Part shown: positions 54,926 to 64,000 of the stretch, in pieces
How the letters are laid out: every line of letters starts with the position of its first letter
Position numbering within the stretch: the first letter of the stretch is position 1
Assembly (NCBI RefSeq): GCF_900187385.1
Contig: NZ_FYEY01000001.1
Span: forward strand, 372,001 to 436,000
Source: Streptomyces sp. 2114.4
Lineage (GTDB): Bacteria; Actinomycetota; Actinomycetes; Streptomycetales; Streptomycetaceae
Reading direction: 5' to 3'
DNA: 64,000 nt
Notes under the pieces: generated by a model
The model's database searches: none
Seen by the model: only the letters and a program-made list of their open reading frames with translations
What the model was told of the DNA's origin: nothing
Position numbers and translations under genes: made by a program

Positions 54926-57900
54926 ATGGCTGATGACAAGAAGATCCTCGACACGCTCAAGCGGCTGACCACCGACCTCCGGCAGACCCGTCGCCGTCTC
55001 AAGGAGGTCGAGGACGCCCAGCACGAGCCGGTGGCCATCGTGGGGATGGCGTGCCGCTACCCCGGTGGTGTGCAAAGCCCCCAGGACCTCTGGAAGCTGC
55101 TCATGTCGGGCGGGGACGCCGTGTCCGCGTTCCCCGACGACCGTGGGTGGGACCTGGACCAGTTGTTCAGTTCTGAGGACGTGGCAGGCACCTCGTATAC
55201 CGCCGAGGGCGGATTCCTGGCCGGTGCGGGTGACTTCGACGCGGAGATGTTCGGCATTTCACCGCGGGAGGCACTGGCGATGGACCCGCAGCAGCGGTTG
55301 CTGCTGGAGGCGTCCTGGGAAGCCATCGAAGACGCAGGGATCGATCCCCTCGCACTGCGCGGAAGCAGCACCGGCGTGTACGCCGGAGTGATGTACCACG
55401 ACTACGGCTCCGGGGTGGCCACGCTGCCCGAGGAGATCGAGGGGTACCTCGGCATCGGCACGGCGGGCAGCGTGGCCTCCGGCCGGGTGTCGTATGTGCT
55501 GGGGCTCGAGGGGCCCGCGGTGACGGTGGACACGGCGTGTTCGTCGTCCTTGGTGGCGCTGCACTGGGCGGTGCAGTCGTTGCGCTCCGGTGAGACCTCC
55601 CTGGCCTTGGCCGGCGGAGTCACCGTCATGTCCCACCCCCGCATCTTCGTGGAGTTCAGCCGGCAGCGCGGCCTCGCCCGGGACGGCAGGTGCAAGTCCT
55701 TCGCCGCGGCGGCCGACGGCACCGGCTGGAGCGAGGGCGTGGGTGTGCTGGTGGTGGAGCGGTTGTCCGATGCGGTGCGGCATGGGCATCGGGTGCTCGC
55801 GGTGGTACGGGGCTCCGCGGTGAACCAGGACGGCGCATCCAACGGACTGACCGCGCCCAGCGGACGCGCCCAGGAACGAGTGGTACGCCAGGCGCTGTCG
55901 AGTGCCGGCCTAAAGCCCGGTGACGTGGACGTGGTGGAAGGGCATGGCACGGGGACGAAGCTGGGCGATCCGATCGAGGTCGGCGCGCTGGCGGAGACGT
56001 ATGGCCGGGAGCGGTCCGGTGCCCCGTTGCTGCTCGGGTCGGTGAAATCGAACCTCGGCCACACCCAGGCCGCCGCGGGCGTCGCCGGCGTGATCAAAAT
56101 GGTGCAGGCGATGCAGCACGGTGTAGTGCCCGCTTCCCTGCACGTGGACACGCCTTCCCCGCATGCGCAGTGGGGCGAAGGCGTCGAACTCGTCACGGCC
56201 GCACAGGCATGGCCCGAATCCGACCGACCACGCCGTGCGGGAGTCTCGTCCTTCGGCGTCTCCGGGACCAACGCACACGTCATCCTCGAACAAGCCCCGC
56301 CCGTAACGCCGCCCACCCGCAAGAGCGGCGGTGGTGTGGTGCCGTGGCTGCTGTCCGGCCGCACGGCGGACGCACTGCGCGATCAGACCGACCGCCTGCG
56401 CGCCCACCTGGACGCCCATCCCGAACTCGACCCCGTCGACATCGGATACACCCTCGCCGTCGGGCGCGCCCACTTCGAGCACCGCGCCATGGTGGTGGGT
56501 GAGAGCCGGGATGACTTGCTGGCCGCGCTCAGGACCGCCAAGAGCACGAGTGTGCGTGCCGGGCGGACGGCGTTCCTGTTTCCCGGGCAGGGAAGCCAGC
56601 GGCTGGGGGCAGGAAGGCAGCTCGCGGAGGAATTCCCCGCGTTCGCCGAGGCCTTGGACGCGGTCCTCACCGCATTCGACCCTCATCTGGACGTCCCGCT
56701 GCGTCAGGTGATGTTCGCGGCACCCGACTCGGAGTCGGCACGGCTTCTCGACGAGACCGGCTACACCCAGCCGGCGCTGTTCGCGATGTCCGTGGCCCTT
56801 TTCCGGCTGGTCGATTCATGGGGCCTCAAGCCTGACTTCCTTCTGGGCCACTCGATAGGTGAACTGGCTGCGGTCCATGTCGCCGGCTGCCTTTCGCTGT
56901 CGGACGCGTGCGCACTGGTGGCGGCTCGCGGGCGGCTTATGCAAGTGCTCCCCCGGGGCGGGGTGATGGTTGCCCTCCAAGCGTCCGAGGACCAGGTCGC
57001 TCCGCTCGTGGCCGCGGCGGGCGGCCGGGTGTCCATCGCCGCGATCAACGGACCCTCGGCCGTGGTGATCTCCGGTGACGAGCAGTCGGTGCTCGGCATC
57101 AAGGAGGAGTTCGAGCGCCGCAGCTGCAAGACCAAGCGGTTGCGTGTCTCCCACGCTTTCCACTCGGCTCATATGGATGACATGGTCGACGCGTTCCGAC
57201 GCGTGGCCGCCGGCGTGACGTTCCACCCACCCAGGATCCCGGTGGTCTCGGATGTGACGGGGCGTCTTGCCACTGCCGATCAGTTGTCCTCTCCGGATTA
57301 CTGGGCCCGGCATGTGCGGGAAGCCGTGCGTTTCCACGACGGCATGCGCCGGCTTGCCTCCCAAGGCGTGCGCGCCTTCCTGGAGCTGGGCGCGAGCGGG
57401 GCGCTTTCCGGAATGGGACAGGACTGCCTGTACGACGTCGAGGAGACGGTGTTCGCCACCGCGCTGCGTGCGGACCGGCCGGAACCCCGGAGCATCGTCA
57501 CCGCCGTTTCCCAGCTGCACACCCATGGTGTGCACGTCGACTGGCCCGCCTTCTGGGAGGACACGGACACCCGCAGGCAGGCCCTGCCGACCTACGCCTT
57601 CCAACACCGGCGCTACTGGCTGGCCGACACGCCTGGCGCGCCACGGGGTGCCGACGCGCTCGGCCACGCCCTGCTCACCCACGCGGCACACCTCGCCAAT
57701 GACCCCGACACGCTGGTGTTCAGCGGCAGCTTGTCACTGCGGACGCACACCTGGGCGGCCGATCACCTCGTCCACGGCACAGCCCTGCTGCCCGGAACGG
57801 CCTTCGTCGATCTCCTGCTGCACGTGGGCGACCAGGTCGGGAATCCCACGGTAGAGGAGCTGACCCTCGAAACACCGCTGACCCTGGGCGAACAGGACCA

Positions 57901-60900
57901 GGTCGAACTCCAGGTGTCCGTCGGTCCCGAAGAGGCCGGCCGGCGGGAAGTGCGGGTGTACGCCAGTACCGAGCACGGGGTCTGGACACGCCACGCCAGT
58001 GGTGTCCTGACGCACGCCGTCGAGGCCGGGAGCGAAGAGCTCGTGCAGTGGCCGCCGGCGTCGGCGACCGCGGTTGACCTGAGCGGCTTCTACGACCGGC
58101 TCGCCGACGACGGGGTCGACTACGGTCCCGCGTTCCGCGGGCTGCGCGCGGCCTGGCGGCAAGGAGACGACCTGTTCGCCGAGGTCGGTCTGCCCGAGGA
58201 GCGCCACGACGAGGCCGGCTCCTTCGGGCTGCACCCGGCTCTGTTCGACGCGGCGCTGCACATCGCGAGCGGGGACGGGGCGCTTCCGTTCGCCTGGACG
58301 GGAGTGTCGCTGTTTGCCACGGGCGCCCGGGAGTTGCGCGTACGGTTGCGCCGCACGGGGCCGGCATCGGTGTCGGTGCTGGTGACCGACGCCTCCGGAC
58401 GGGCGGTGGCGGCAGCGGAGTCCCTGACGGCGCGGCCTGTCCCGGCGCTGTCCAGCGGGCACTCGAACGCGCTGTTCCAGGTGGACCTGGTGCCGGAGCA
58501 GGTCACGGCGGCTCCGGTTTCCTGCGTGCAGCTCGGCACCGGCACACTGCCCACCGGAACGCGCTCGCTGCCCGACCTGGCCGCGCTGGTCGCGGAGATC
58601 GAGTCCGGGGGCACGGTGCCGGAGACGGTCGTCGTCGAGGTACCGCGGGCGGACACCGCTCGGACCGCTCTGGCCAGGACGCTGGCTCTGCTCCAGGCAT
58701 GGCTGGCCGACGAACGACTCGCCGCTGCCCGCCTGGTGTTCCTTACGCGGAGCACGGACGACGGGTCCGGCCTCGCCGCGGCCGCGGCCGCGGGCCTGGT
58801 GCGTTCGGCCCAGTCGGAGAACCCCGGCAGGTTCGCCCTGGTCGACGTGGACGAGCACGATGCCTCCGCCACCGCGGTTGCGGCGGCGCTGGCCTCGGCC
58901 GAGCCGCAGTTGGTGATCCGGGCCGGTGTGGTGCACGCGCGCCGGCTGGCCAGGGCAGGGCGGGACCTCGGGCAGGCCGCTGCCTGGGACCGCGACGGCA
59001 CCACTCTGATCACCGGAGGCAACGGGGCGCTGGCCAGGCTGCTGTCCAGGCACCTCATCGTCGAGCACGGTGTGCGTAACCTTCTGCTCGTCAGCAGAAG
59101 CGACCCGGACCGGGAGCTCGCTGAGCAATTGACCGCGCTCGGCGGCAACATCGTCCAGGCGCGCTGTGACGTGGCCGATGCGGCGGCGCTGTCGGCAGTG
59201 CTCGGGGCGGTGCCCGCGCACCAGCCGCTCACCGCCGTCGTGCACACCGCGGGTGTGCTGGCCGACGCCGTCATCCCGGCACTGACCGAAGAGCAGATCA
59301 GCCAGGTCCTGCGTCCCAAGGTGGACGGCGCGCTCCACCTGCACGAACTGACCCGGGACCTGGGCCTGTCCGCTTTCGTGATGTTCTCCTCCGCGGCGGG
59401 CATCTTCGGCGGGCCGGGCCAGGGCAGCTACGCAGCTGCCAACGCGATGCTGGACGCGCTGGCGGAGCAGCGCCACGCATCCGGTCTTCCGGCGCTCTCG
59501 CTCGCCTGGGGGCCATGGGAAAAGAGCGGTGCGATGACCCGGGACCTCGCGGAGGTCGACCTGCGCAGGATGAAGCGTTCCGGTGTGCGGCCCCTGTCCG
59601 ACGAGGAGGGCCTTGCGCTGTTCGACGCGGCTCGGGCGGCGGGCAGACCGGTAGTGGTGCCCATCCGGCTGGACCTGGCCACCGTGCGACGTGCCGACGA
59701 CAGCGACGTCCTGGCACCCGCCCTGCTGAAGGGGCTCGTCTCCCGTGGACGCCGGACCGTGGCGGCCGAGCCGGGGCCGTCCCTGTCCGACCAGCTGGCC
59801 GGACAGCCTGCTGACCAGCAGGACCTGGTTCTGCTGGACCTGCTGCGCAGCCACATCCGCGCGGTTCTGGGACATGGCCCCACGCACGACGTCCCGGCGG
59901 ACCGGGAGTTCCTTGAGCTGGGCTTCGATTCGCTGACCACCGTCGAACTACGGAACGGACTCACTGCGGCAACAGGGCTGCGGCTTGCGCCGGCGGCACT
60001 GTTCGACCACTCCACACCGTTGGCGCTCGCCCGACACCTGCGGAACGAACTCACCGAGCGGGCGCCCGCCCCCGACGCGCCGGCCTTCGTGATGGGCACG
60101 CTGCTTCGACAGGCCGCCGATACCCACCAGGCAGGAGCGTTCCTGGCACTGCTCACCGAGATGTCGCGGTTCAGGCCCGCCTTCCACACCGGTGTGGCGA
60201 GCAATCCCGTGCGGCTCAGCGAGGGGGGCCGTGGACCTGCCCTGATCTGTGTGCCCTCGATGCTGGCGGTATCCGGGCCGCACCAGTACGCCCGTCTGGC
60301 CGCTCCGTTCCGGGGGGAACGCGAGGTGTGGGCGCTGCCCCTGCCGGGCTTCAGCCGTGATGAGCAGGTGCCGGCAACTCAGCAGGCTGTGCTGGAAGCA
60401 TTGGCCTCAGGGCTCGCAGAGGCCCGCCTCACGGAGCCATTCGTGCTGTTGGGCCATTCCACCGGCGGCATTCTGGCCCATGCGCTGGCCGCACACCTGG
60501 AGGCGCAGGGGACGGGGCCGGCCGGGGTGGTGCTGGCCGACGTGCTCGATCTGTCCGAAGGTGACGACCAAGACGCCATCGCCCCCGCATTGATGTCGGC
60601 GATCCTGGAGCGCAACAACGTACATGTTCCGGTCGACGACACCCGCCTGACCGCGATGGGCGCGTATCTGAGGTTGTTCCAGGGGTGGAAGCCCGCCGTC
60701 GTCGACGCTCCCACCTTGTTCCTGCGGGCATCGGAATCGATGGCCCAGGGGGCGGAGGCGGACGGAGATCAGTGGCGGACCTCCTGGCCCCTGGACCATG
60801 TCGCGCTGGATGTTCCCGGCAACCACTTCACCATGCTGGAGCAGCACAGTGACATCGCCGCCGGTCTCGTGGGGGACTGGCTCCGAAAATGTTCTTCCCA

Positions 60901-60937
60901 AGTGATCAACAGCGATCGACACAGCAATAAGCGGTGA
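54926..60937 (+). CDS. Type I PKS, module 3 with thioesterase (KS-AT-DH-KR-ACP-TE)
   Basis: 2003 aa, starting 3 nt after the previous stop. An N-terminal coiled coil ([20 protein letters not shown]) docks to module 2. KS Cys205. AT Ser643 in GHSIGE, with HAFH at 743-746, predicts malonyl-CoA. DH His947 ([10 protein letters not shown]). KR with GGNGALA from 1364 (the third Gly is Ala) but intact Ser/Tyr/Asn ([20 protein letters not shown]), and LAD instead of LDD, still B-like. ACP Ser1669. The TE spans about 1720-1995, with Ser1845 in GHSTGG, an acid in ADVLD and His in GNHFTM, and should release a linear acid or macrolactone. Only three extensions occur, so a free acid is more likely. The stop overlaps the HxlR start (GTGA). 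Confidence 0.95.
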   Translation: MADDKKILDTLKRLTTDLRQTRRRLKEVEDAQHEPVAIVGMACRYPGGVQSPQDLWKLLMSGGDAVSAFPDDRGWDLDQLFSSEDVAGTSYTAEGGFLAGAGDFDAEMFGISPREALAMDPQQRLLLEASWEAIEDAGIDPLALRGSSTGVYAGVMYHDYGSGVATLPEEIEGYLGIGTAGSVASGRVSYVLGLEGPAVTVDTACSSSLVALHWAVQSLRSGETSLALAGGVTVMSHPRIFVEFSRQRGLARDGRCKSFAAAADGTGWSEGVGVLVVERLSDAVRHGHRVLAVVRGSAVNQDGASNGLTAPSGRAQERVVRQALSSAGLKPGDVDVVEGHGTGTKLGDPIEVGALAETYGRERSGAPLLLGSVKSNLGHTQAAAGVAGVIKMVQAMQHGVVPASLHVDTPSPHAQWGEGVELVTAAQAWPESDRPRRAGVSSFGVSGTNAHVILEQAPPVTPPTRKSGGGVVPWLLSGRTADALRDQTDRLRAHLDAHPELDPVDIGYTLAVGRAHFEHRAMVVGESRDDLLAALRTAKSTSVRAGRTAFLFPGQGSQRLGAGRQLAEEFPAFAEALDAVLTAFDPHLDVPLRQVMFAAPDSESARLLDETGYTQPALFAMSVALFRLVDSWGLKPDFLLGHSIGELAAVHVAGCLSLSDACALVAARGRLMQVLPRGGVMVALQASEDQVAPLVAAAGGRVSIAAINGPSAVVISGDEQSVLGIKEEFERRSCKTKRLRVSHAFHSAHMDDMVDAFRRVAAGVTFHPPRIPVVSDVTGRLATADQLSSPDYWARHVREAVRFHDGMRRLASQGVRAFLELGASGALSGMGQDCLYDVEETVFATALRADRPEPRSIVTAVSQLHTHGVHVDWPAFWEDTDTRRQALPTYAFQHRRYWLADTPGAPRGADALGHALLTHAAHLANDPDTLVFSGSLSLRTHTWAADHLVHGTALLPGTAFVDLLLHVGDQVGNPTVEELTLETPLTLGEQDQVELQVSVGPEEAGRREVRVYASTEHGVWTRHASGVLTHAVEAGSEELVQWPPASATAVDLSGFYDRLADDGVDYGPAFRGLRAAWRQGDDLFAEVGLPEERHDEAGSFGLHPALFDAALHIASGDGALPFAWTGVSLFATGARELRVRLRRTGPASVSVLVTDASGRAVAAAESLTARPVPALSSGHSNALFQVDLVPEQVTAAPVSCVQLGTGTLPTGTRSLPDLAALVAEIESGGTVPETVVVEVPRADTARTALARTLALLQAWLADERLAAARLVFLTRSTDDGSGLAAAAAAGLVRSAQSENPGRFALVDVDEHDASATAVAAALASAEPQLVIRAGVVHARRLARAGRDLGQAAAWDRDGTTLITGGNGALARLLSRHLIVEHGVRNLLLVSRSDPDRELAEQLTALGGNIVQARCDVADAAALSAVLGAVPAHQPLTAVVHTAGVLADAVIPALTEEQISQVLRPKVDGALHLHELTRDLGLSAFVMFSSAAGIFGGPGQGSYAAANAMLDALAEQRHASGLPALSLAWGPWEKSGAMTRDLAEVDLRRMKRSGVRPLSDEEGLALFDAARAAGRPVVVPIRLDLATVRRADDSDVLAPALLKGLVSRGRRTVAAEPGPSLSDQLAGQPADQQDLVLLDLLRSHIRAVLGHGPTHDVPADREFLELGFDSLTTVELRNGLTAATGLRLAPAALFDHSTPLALARHLRNELTERAPAPDAPAFVMGTLLRQAADTHQAGAFLALLTEMSRFRPAFHTGVASNPVRLSEGGRGPALICVPSMLAVSGPHQYARLAAPFRGEREVWALPLPGFSRDEQVPATQQAVLEALASGLAEARLTEPFVLLGHSTGGILAHALAAHLEAQGTGPAGVVLADVLDLSEGDDQDAIAPALMSAILERNNVHVPVDDTRLTAMGAYLRLFQGWKPAVVDAPTLFLRASESMAQGAEADGDQWRTSWPLDHVALDVPGNHFTMLEQHSDIAAGLVGDWLRKCSSQVINSDRHSNKR

Positions 60938-61353
60938 TCCCAGTGACACAGTCAATCCATGAATCAGCGCCGATACAGAAAGGCACAGAAATTCCCATCA
61001 AGGAAGTTCTGTGCACTCTTTCCGCGAGGTGGTCACTTGAGGTTATGGCCGAATTAGACGGAGGTAAACGCCGGTTCAACGAGCTCACCCGGCGGCTCGA
61101 AGGAATCAATCACAAGGTGCTCATCGAAACACTTCACAAGCTTCAGCGTGACGGGTACGTCAGGGGCCCTCTCAATTCGCTGAAGAACTCCACCGGCAGA
61201 TTGGTCGGATACGAGCTGACCGAGCTGGGGATGACCCTGCTCCAACTCGTCAACGGTGTCCGGGAATGGCTCGATGAGCATGAGCAGAAAATAGTCGACG
61301 CGCGGACCGACTTCGACTGGACGAAGCGGGAGATGGAATTCATGAGAGAGTAG
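60934..61353 (+). CDS. HxlR family transcriptional regulator
   Basis: 139 aa from GTG 60934, overlapping the PKS stop by 4 nt; GTG 60943 is an alternative. The winged HTH covers about residues 22-110: [47 protein letters not shown], and the wing [15 protein letters not shown]. HxlR proteins usually sense redox or aldehyde/quinone ligands, often through Cys; the only Cys here is at about 27, in the HTH. Translational coupling to the PKS marks it as a cluster regulator or feedback sensor. The Leu in MAELDGG is TTA (61054-61056), so bldA tRNA is needed. Confidence 0.9.
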   Translation: MIPVTQSIHESAPIQKGTEIPIKEVLCTLSARWSLEVMAELDGGKRRFNELTRRLEGINHKVLIETLHKLQRDGYVRGPLNSLKNSTGRLVGYELTELGMTLLQLVNGVREWLDEHEQKIVDARTDFDWTKREMEFMRE

Positions 61354-61385
61354 GGTGCGCGCGGCGGAGTGCCGGTCCCGACGTG

Positions 61386-62645
61386 CTATCTGCAGCTTTC
61401 CATCCAGGTTCGGGCAAGCTCCACACGAGACGATATGTGGAGCTTCTTGAAGATGCTGCGCAAGTGGTGGGCAACGGTGTGCCGGGAAATGAATAACTTC
61501 TGGGCGGCCTGTGCGTTGGAAAGTCCCAGGGCGACCAGCTCGGCCACGGCGGTCTCGGTTTTCGTCAGGCCCAGGATTCCCGTGCCGGGCTCCTGGGGCC
61601 GGTCCGCGTGGTCGCAGCTGCGGCCGAGCCGGTGGAGCCTGCGCTGGACCCGGGCCACGTCCCTGGGGGACTGCGCGGTGAGATACCCGGCCGCGGCGTG
61701 TTCCAGCACCGTGCCGGCCCGGCCCGAGGACCCCTGTGCGGCGAGCATCACTCCGAGGTCTTCCCGTGCGGAGGCAGCGGCCCATGGATCGGGGTGATGG
61801 TCGGCGGCGAAGAGCAGATCCGCGGCGCTGCGGTGCACCAGCCCTTCGGCATGGCGGGCGGCCGCCTCCAGCGCCGGCAGCCCCCCGCTCCGGGTGGAGA
61901 GCGTCCGGGCGGTGACCGCGATCGCTTCGGCGTTTCTCCTGTTGCGGAGCACCATGAAGCGTGCCAGCCACGCTGCCGCCGCCGGGTCCGTCAGCAGAAG
62001 CCTCTCGCGGGCCTGACCCGGCGAGATGAGCTGGTCCACCAGGGGGGCGGCCGCCTCCGCACCGTGCTCCGCCTCGGTTGTCTGCACCACCATCCACGCA
62101 CAGGCCGGACCGTGGGTGTTCCCGAGCGCCCAGTCCATCGCGGCCTGCCGCGCATACGCGCCGGCAGTGCGCAGGTCTGCCCGTCTCAGCGCGCCCAGGG
62201 CCAGGAGAACACGGGCGTAGGGCTTCCAGCTTTTCGCCGTCTCCTCAGGTGCCCCCAAAACGGATCTCGCCTGCTCGAGCGCTGTGGAAACCCTGCCCAG
62301 ATTCCAGTTCAATGCGGCGCGGAGAAGTGTGAGAACAGCTTGGTGCCGGTGATTTCCGGTCACCACAGCGGAATGCTCAGCAGTGGCAATACTGCGTTCG
62401 GCTTCGCCGTGTTGACGCAAGGTGATGGTCAGTGTGGCGAGCCATATCTCGGCCTGCAGCGGGACATCCCATTCGGATGTACAGTGAATTCCACGGCGTG
62501 CGGCTTCCCGGGCCAAATTTAAAGCGTGTTTCGGCTGGCCGTTAACCCATTTCTCCATCGAGGACTGCATGCACAGCCAGGTGGGACAATCCGCAGGCGG
62601 AATGTGATGCGTCTCGCGAAGGATACGATGAGGGTAAACTTGCAT
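61386..62645 (-). CDS. LuxR-type regulator, LAL-like without ATPase domain
   Basis: 419 aa. Residues 359-419 are a LuxR HTH (GLTKTETAVAELVALGLSNA, then FISRHTVAHHLRSIFKKLHI). The preceding 350 residues are helical TPR/MalT-like repeats as in the C-terminal half of LAL regulators. The P-loop ATPase of full LALs (about 900 aa) is missing, so this is a shortened form. Such genes are common pathway activators in Streptomyces PKS clusters. It converges on HxlR with 32 nt between. A TTA codon at 62520-62522 (in KHALNLA) makes it bldA dependent. ATG 62645 has a weak ribosome site. Confidence 0.9.
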   Translation of the reverse strand: MQVYPHRILRETHHIPPADCPTWLCMQSSMEKWVNGQPKHALNLAREAARRGIHCTSEWDVPLQAEIWLATLTITLRQHGEAERSIATAEHSAVVTGNHRHQAVLTLLRAALNWNLGRVSTALEQARSVLGAPEETAKSWKPYARVLLALGALRRADLRTAGAYARQAAMDWALGNTHGPACAWMVVQTTEAEHGAEAAAPLVDQLISPGQARERLLLTDPAAAAWLARFMVLRNRRNAEAIAVTARTLSTRSGGLPALEAAARHAEGLVHRSAADLLFAADHHPDPWAAASAREDLGVMLAAQGSSGRAGTVLEHAAAGYLTAQSPRDVARVQRRLHRLGRSCDHADRPQEPGTGILGLTKTETAVAELVALGLSNAQAAQKLFISRHTVAHHLRSIFKKLHISSRVELARTWMESCR

Positions 62646-62986
62646 GACCCTGCTCCAAGTGTGACGAATCCCCCGACAGTTCGGAACGTTATCACTTCCG
62701 AAGAGTTTGTCACACGATCATGAGTGGGCTTTCTTGGCGTGTCGCCGACAGATGACGTTACAGGCCAAAGAGACTAAGACGCCGTGGAGTTCGGCGGGGT
62801 TCCCGGCGGACAGCGAGACACTTGAAGTGGTGGGGCAGAGCGAAGGCCTACTCGACGACGAAGTGGGGTTTGCCCGGTGCCTTTGCTGTCCGGGGCGTCC
62901 TTGCGGGAGATGGCAGAAAGGGCTCCGCACCACCACACCACTCCGGTGAATCCGTCCGGCCAAAGGGCCCCGGACCCGGTGGTGCT
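62646..62986. other. Intergenic region, no gene called
   Basis: 341 bases, AT-richer in its first 100 bases, where the LuxR promoter must lie. The rest shows no convincing protein family on either strand. It borders an IS5 remnant. Confidence 0.5.
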
Positions 62987-63181
62987 TCAGGCTTCACCAG
63001 CGTGATGACTCACCATCAGGTGGTGTTTGCCGCCCCTCGCGCGCCGGCCGGCCGGCGACGGACGCAGACAGAGCCGGTCCGCCACCGTCCATGGGCCTGG
63101 CGGCCGCTCGGGCCAGGGCGGCAGTAACGGCGCGATCAGCGCCCACAAGGCGTCGTCCACGATCCAGGGCCGACTGCGCAC
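62987..63181 (-). mobile_element. IS5-family transposase remnant with internal deletion
   Basis: From GTG 63181 the minus strand reads PWIVDDALWALIAPLLPPWP and PWTVADRLCL, the standard N-terminus of IS5-group transposases (W-I-V-x-D-x-L-W-x-L-I-x-P-L-L-P). It then jumps to ARGGKHHLMV, which resembles the internal GSKHHLIV motif, and stops. The DDE catalytic region is missing. No inverted repeats were identified. Confidence 0.65.
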
Positions 63182-63228
63182 GCCCTCACAAGAGTTCAGA
63201 TTCTTTTAACGAATGGAGTGGACGCGAT

Positions 63229-63759
63229 TCACGGGTCTCCTGCGCCGCGGGCGCCGGGACGCGTACTGTCCAGTAGCGATTTGTTCTCCTCGCGGGCTGA
63301 GGCGCCCCAGAACAACGGGGCCGAGTGCGCCACGAGCACGGCGGCCGCCCAGCCGGGCTCCACGATGAGGAGGCCCTGGTGACCGGCCCATGGTGTGCAG
63401 GCTTGTCCTCGCGGCTGTGACGGTGGTGCAGCCGGCCGATTCGCCACGCACAGGAAATGGACCACAAGGTCACCATCCGCCGGACCGGCGCAAGAGGGCG
63501 TGTACCCGTCGAAGTCGGCCGAAGTGTGGAGCACGAAGTCCACGGTGGATGCTATGGGCAGACGGGTCCTCAGGCGGAGCCGTCGGTTGTCCTCGTCCTG
63601 TACGGGTTCGTCGAAGCGGAAGCCGTGGTCCAGTTCGGCCGCGCGGTCAAGCCACCTCCGCAAGTTGTCCATCCACCGCGCCGGCTGCCCGCCCGCGAAC
63701 TCCGTGGCGTTCGCCGGCGGTGCGGACAGTAGGGCGAGTATGTAGTCATTGATCACCAC
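63229..63759 (-). CDS. Hypothetical protein at the PKS cluster edge
   Basis: 176 aa from GTG 63759, chosen because AGGAG lies about 3-5 nt upstream; the frame extends to 63834 without support. The sequence opens VVINDYILALLSAPPANATE, has a helical segment RWMDNLRRWLDRAAELDHGF, then beta strands (RLRLRTRLPIASTVDFVLHT). The C-terminus has aromatic/hydrophobic strands (HQGLLIVEPGWAAAVLVAHS). There is no signal peptide and no family is recognised. It lies 85 nt downstream of a partial gene on the same strand, so the two may be an operon. It could be a tailoring or accessory gene of the PKS cluster, which is unproven. Confidence 0.55.
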   Translation of the reverse strand: MVINDYILALLSAPPANATEFAGGQPARWMDNLRRWLDRAAELDHGFRFDEPVQDEDNRRLRLRTRLPIASTVDFVLHTSADFDGYTPSCAGPADGDLVVHFLCVANRPAAPPSQPRGQACTPWAGHQGLLIVEPGWAAAVLVAHSAPLFWGASAREENKSLLDSTRPGARGAGDP

Positions 63760-63844
63760 GGTCTCCTGCCTCTGCGGTCGGGACGGCGACGCGCCTGCCG
63801 GCACAAGGGGCCACATGCCCCTCCGCACGCCCACAGCCGATGGG

Positions 63845-64000
63845 TCATGCGCTCTGACGCAGACCGTGCTTGTCGAACGCTGCGGCGATCGCCGGGTCGG
63901 AGAACGCGCCTTCCTGGGCCAGCATTCTCAGTGTGGGGGTCGCGTTGTCGACGAGGCTTTTGCGGACCCGTGGCAATTCCACGGTCTCGGCCACCACGCG
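63845..64000 (-). CDS. C-terminal end of an unidentified gene, 5' part outside window
   Basis: An open minus-strand frame enters from the window edge and stops with TGA at 63845. The 51 visible residues include VVAETVELPRVRKSLVDNAT, TLRMLAQEGAF and the ending AAFDKHGLRQSA, all with strong GC3 bias. The family is not identifiable from this piece. It precedes the 176-aa hypothetical gene in the same direction. Confidence 0.6.
   Translation of the reverse strand, partial: RVVAETVELPRVRKSLVDNATPTLRMLAQEGAFSDPAIAAAFDKHGLRQSA

Noticed and set aside
45159..60937. Search for an ER domain in the PKS genes
   Set aside because: The DH-KR spacers are the KR structural subdomain; no NADPH-binding ER motif is visible, so no fully reduced module is expected.

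Overview
The window is high-GC DNA with actinomycete codon use, GTG/TTG starts, rare TTA codons and Streptomyces-type families (DUF6193, DUF6424, PucR, LAL-derived LuxR, modular type I PKS). It is almost certainly a Streptomyces chromosome segment, and the mixture of biosynthetic loci, single regulators and gene remnants looks like an accessory or arm region. No rRNA, tRNA or CRISPR array was seen.

Layout. 1-2.0 kb: a truncated HEAT-like gene, a possible frameshifted relic, a small secreted ORF and a DUF6193 protein. 2.0-4.5 kb: a glutamate-synthase-like flavoprotein and an alpha/beta hydrolase. 4.7-9.1 kb: a two-gene unit of a 50-aa membrane peptide and a 1405-aa STAND/TPR NTPase. 9.5-15.4 kb: a flavin monooxygenase locus with an acyl-CoA-dehydrogenase-fold monooxygenase, an AraC regulator, a StyA1-type styrene/indole monooxygenase and a self-sufficient StyA2B oxygenase-reductase fusion. 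15.6-26.1 kb: housekeeping or accessory genes (DUF2993, DUF1254, PucR, quinone oxidoreductase/TetR, DHDPS-like/LysR, LysR/cupin, DUF998), several divergent pairs having clear palindromic operators between them. 26.1-26.9 kb: degraded DNA. 26.9-29.4 kb: a subtilase overlapping a small inhibitor/propeptide-like gene, then DUF6424.

29.8-32.4 kb is a compact lasso-peptide locus: a 38-aa precursor, a fused RRE-protease (B) and an asparagine-synthetase-like cyclase (C). It is followed by a membrane protein, a complete AsnB and an MFS exporter on the other strand. 37.7-41 kb holds a copper chaperone and an iron-siderophore-type ABC operon. 41-44.5 kb holds DUF4184, an ornithine-cyclodeaminase remnant and a hydrolase/LysR pair.

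45.2-60.9 kb carries three collinear PKS genes: ACP-KS-AT-DH-ACP, KS-AT-DH-KR-ACP and KS-AT-DH-KR-ACP-TE. By AT and reductive-domain logic they would make an acyl-primed 7-oxo-4,6-dimethyl-2,4-dienoic acid, which is the skeleton of trichostatic acid, the backbone of the HDAC inhibitor trichostatin A. An HxlR regulator translationally overlaps the last PKS gene and a LuxR regulator is convergent to it. Both carry a TTA (bldA) codon. The cluster edge has an IS5 remnant and two minus-strand genes that run off the window, so the starter-loading and tailoring genes are probably outside.
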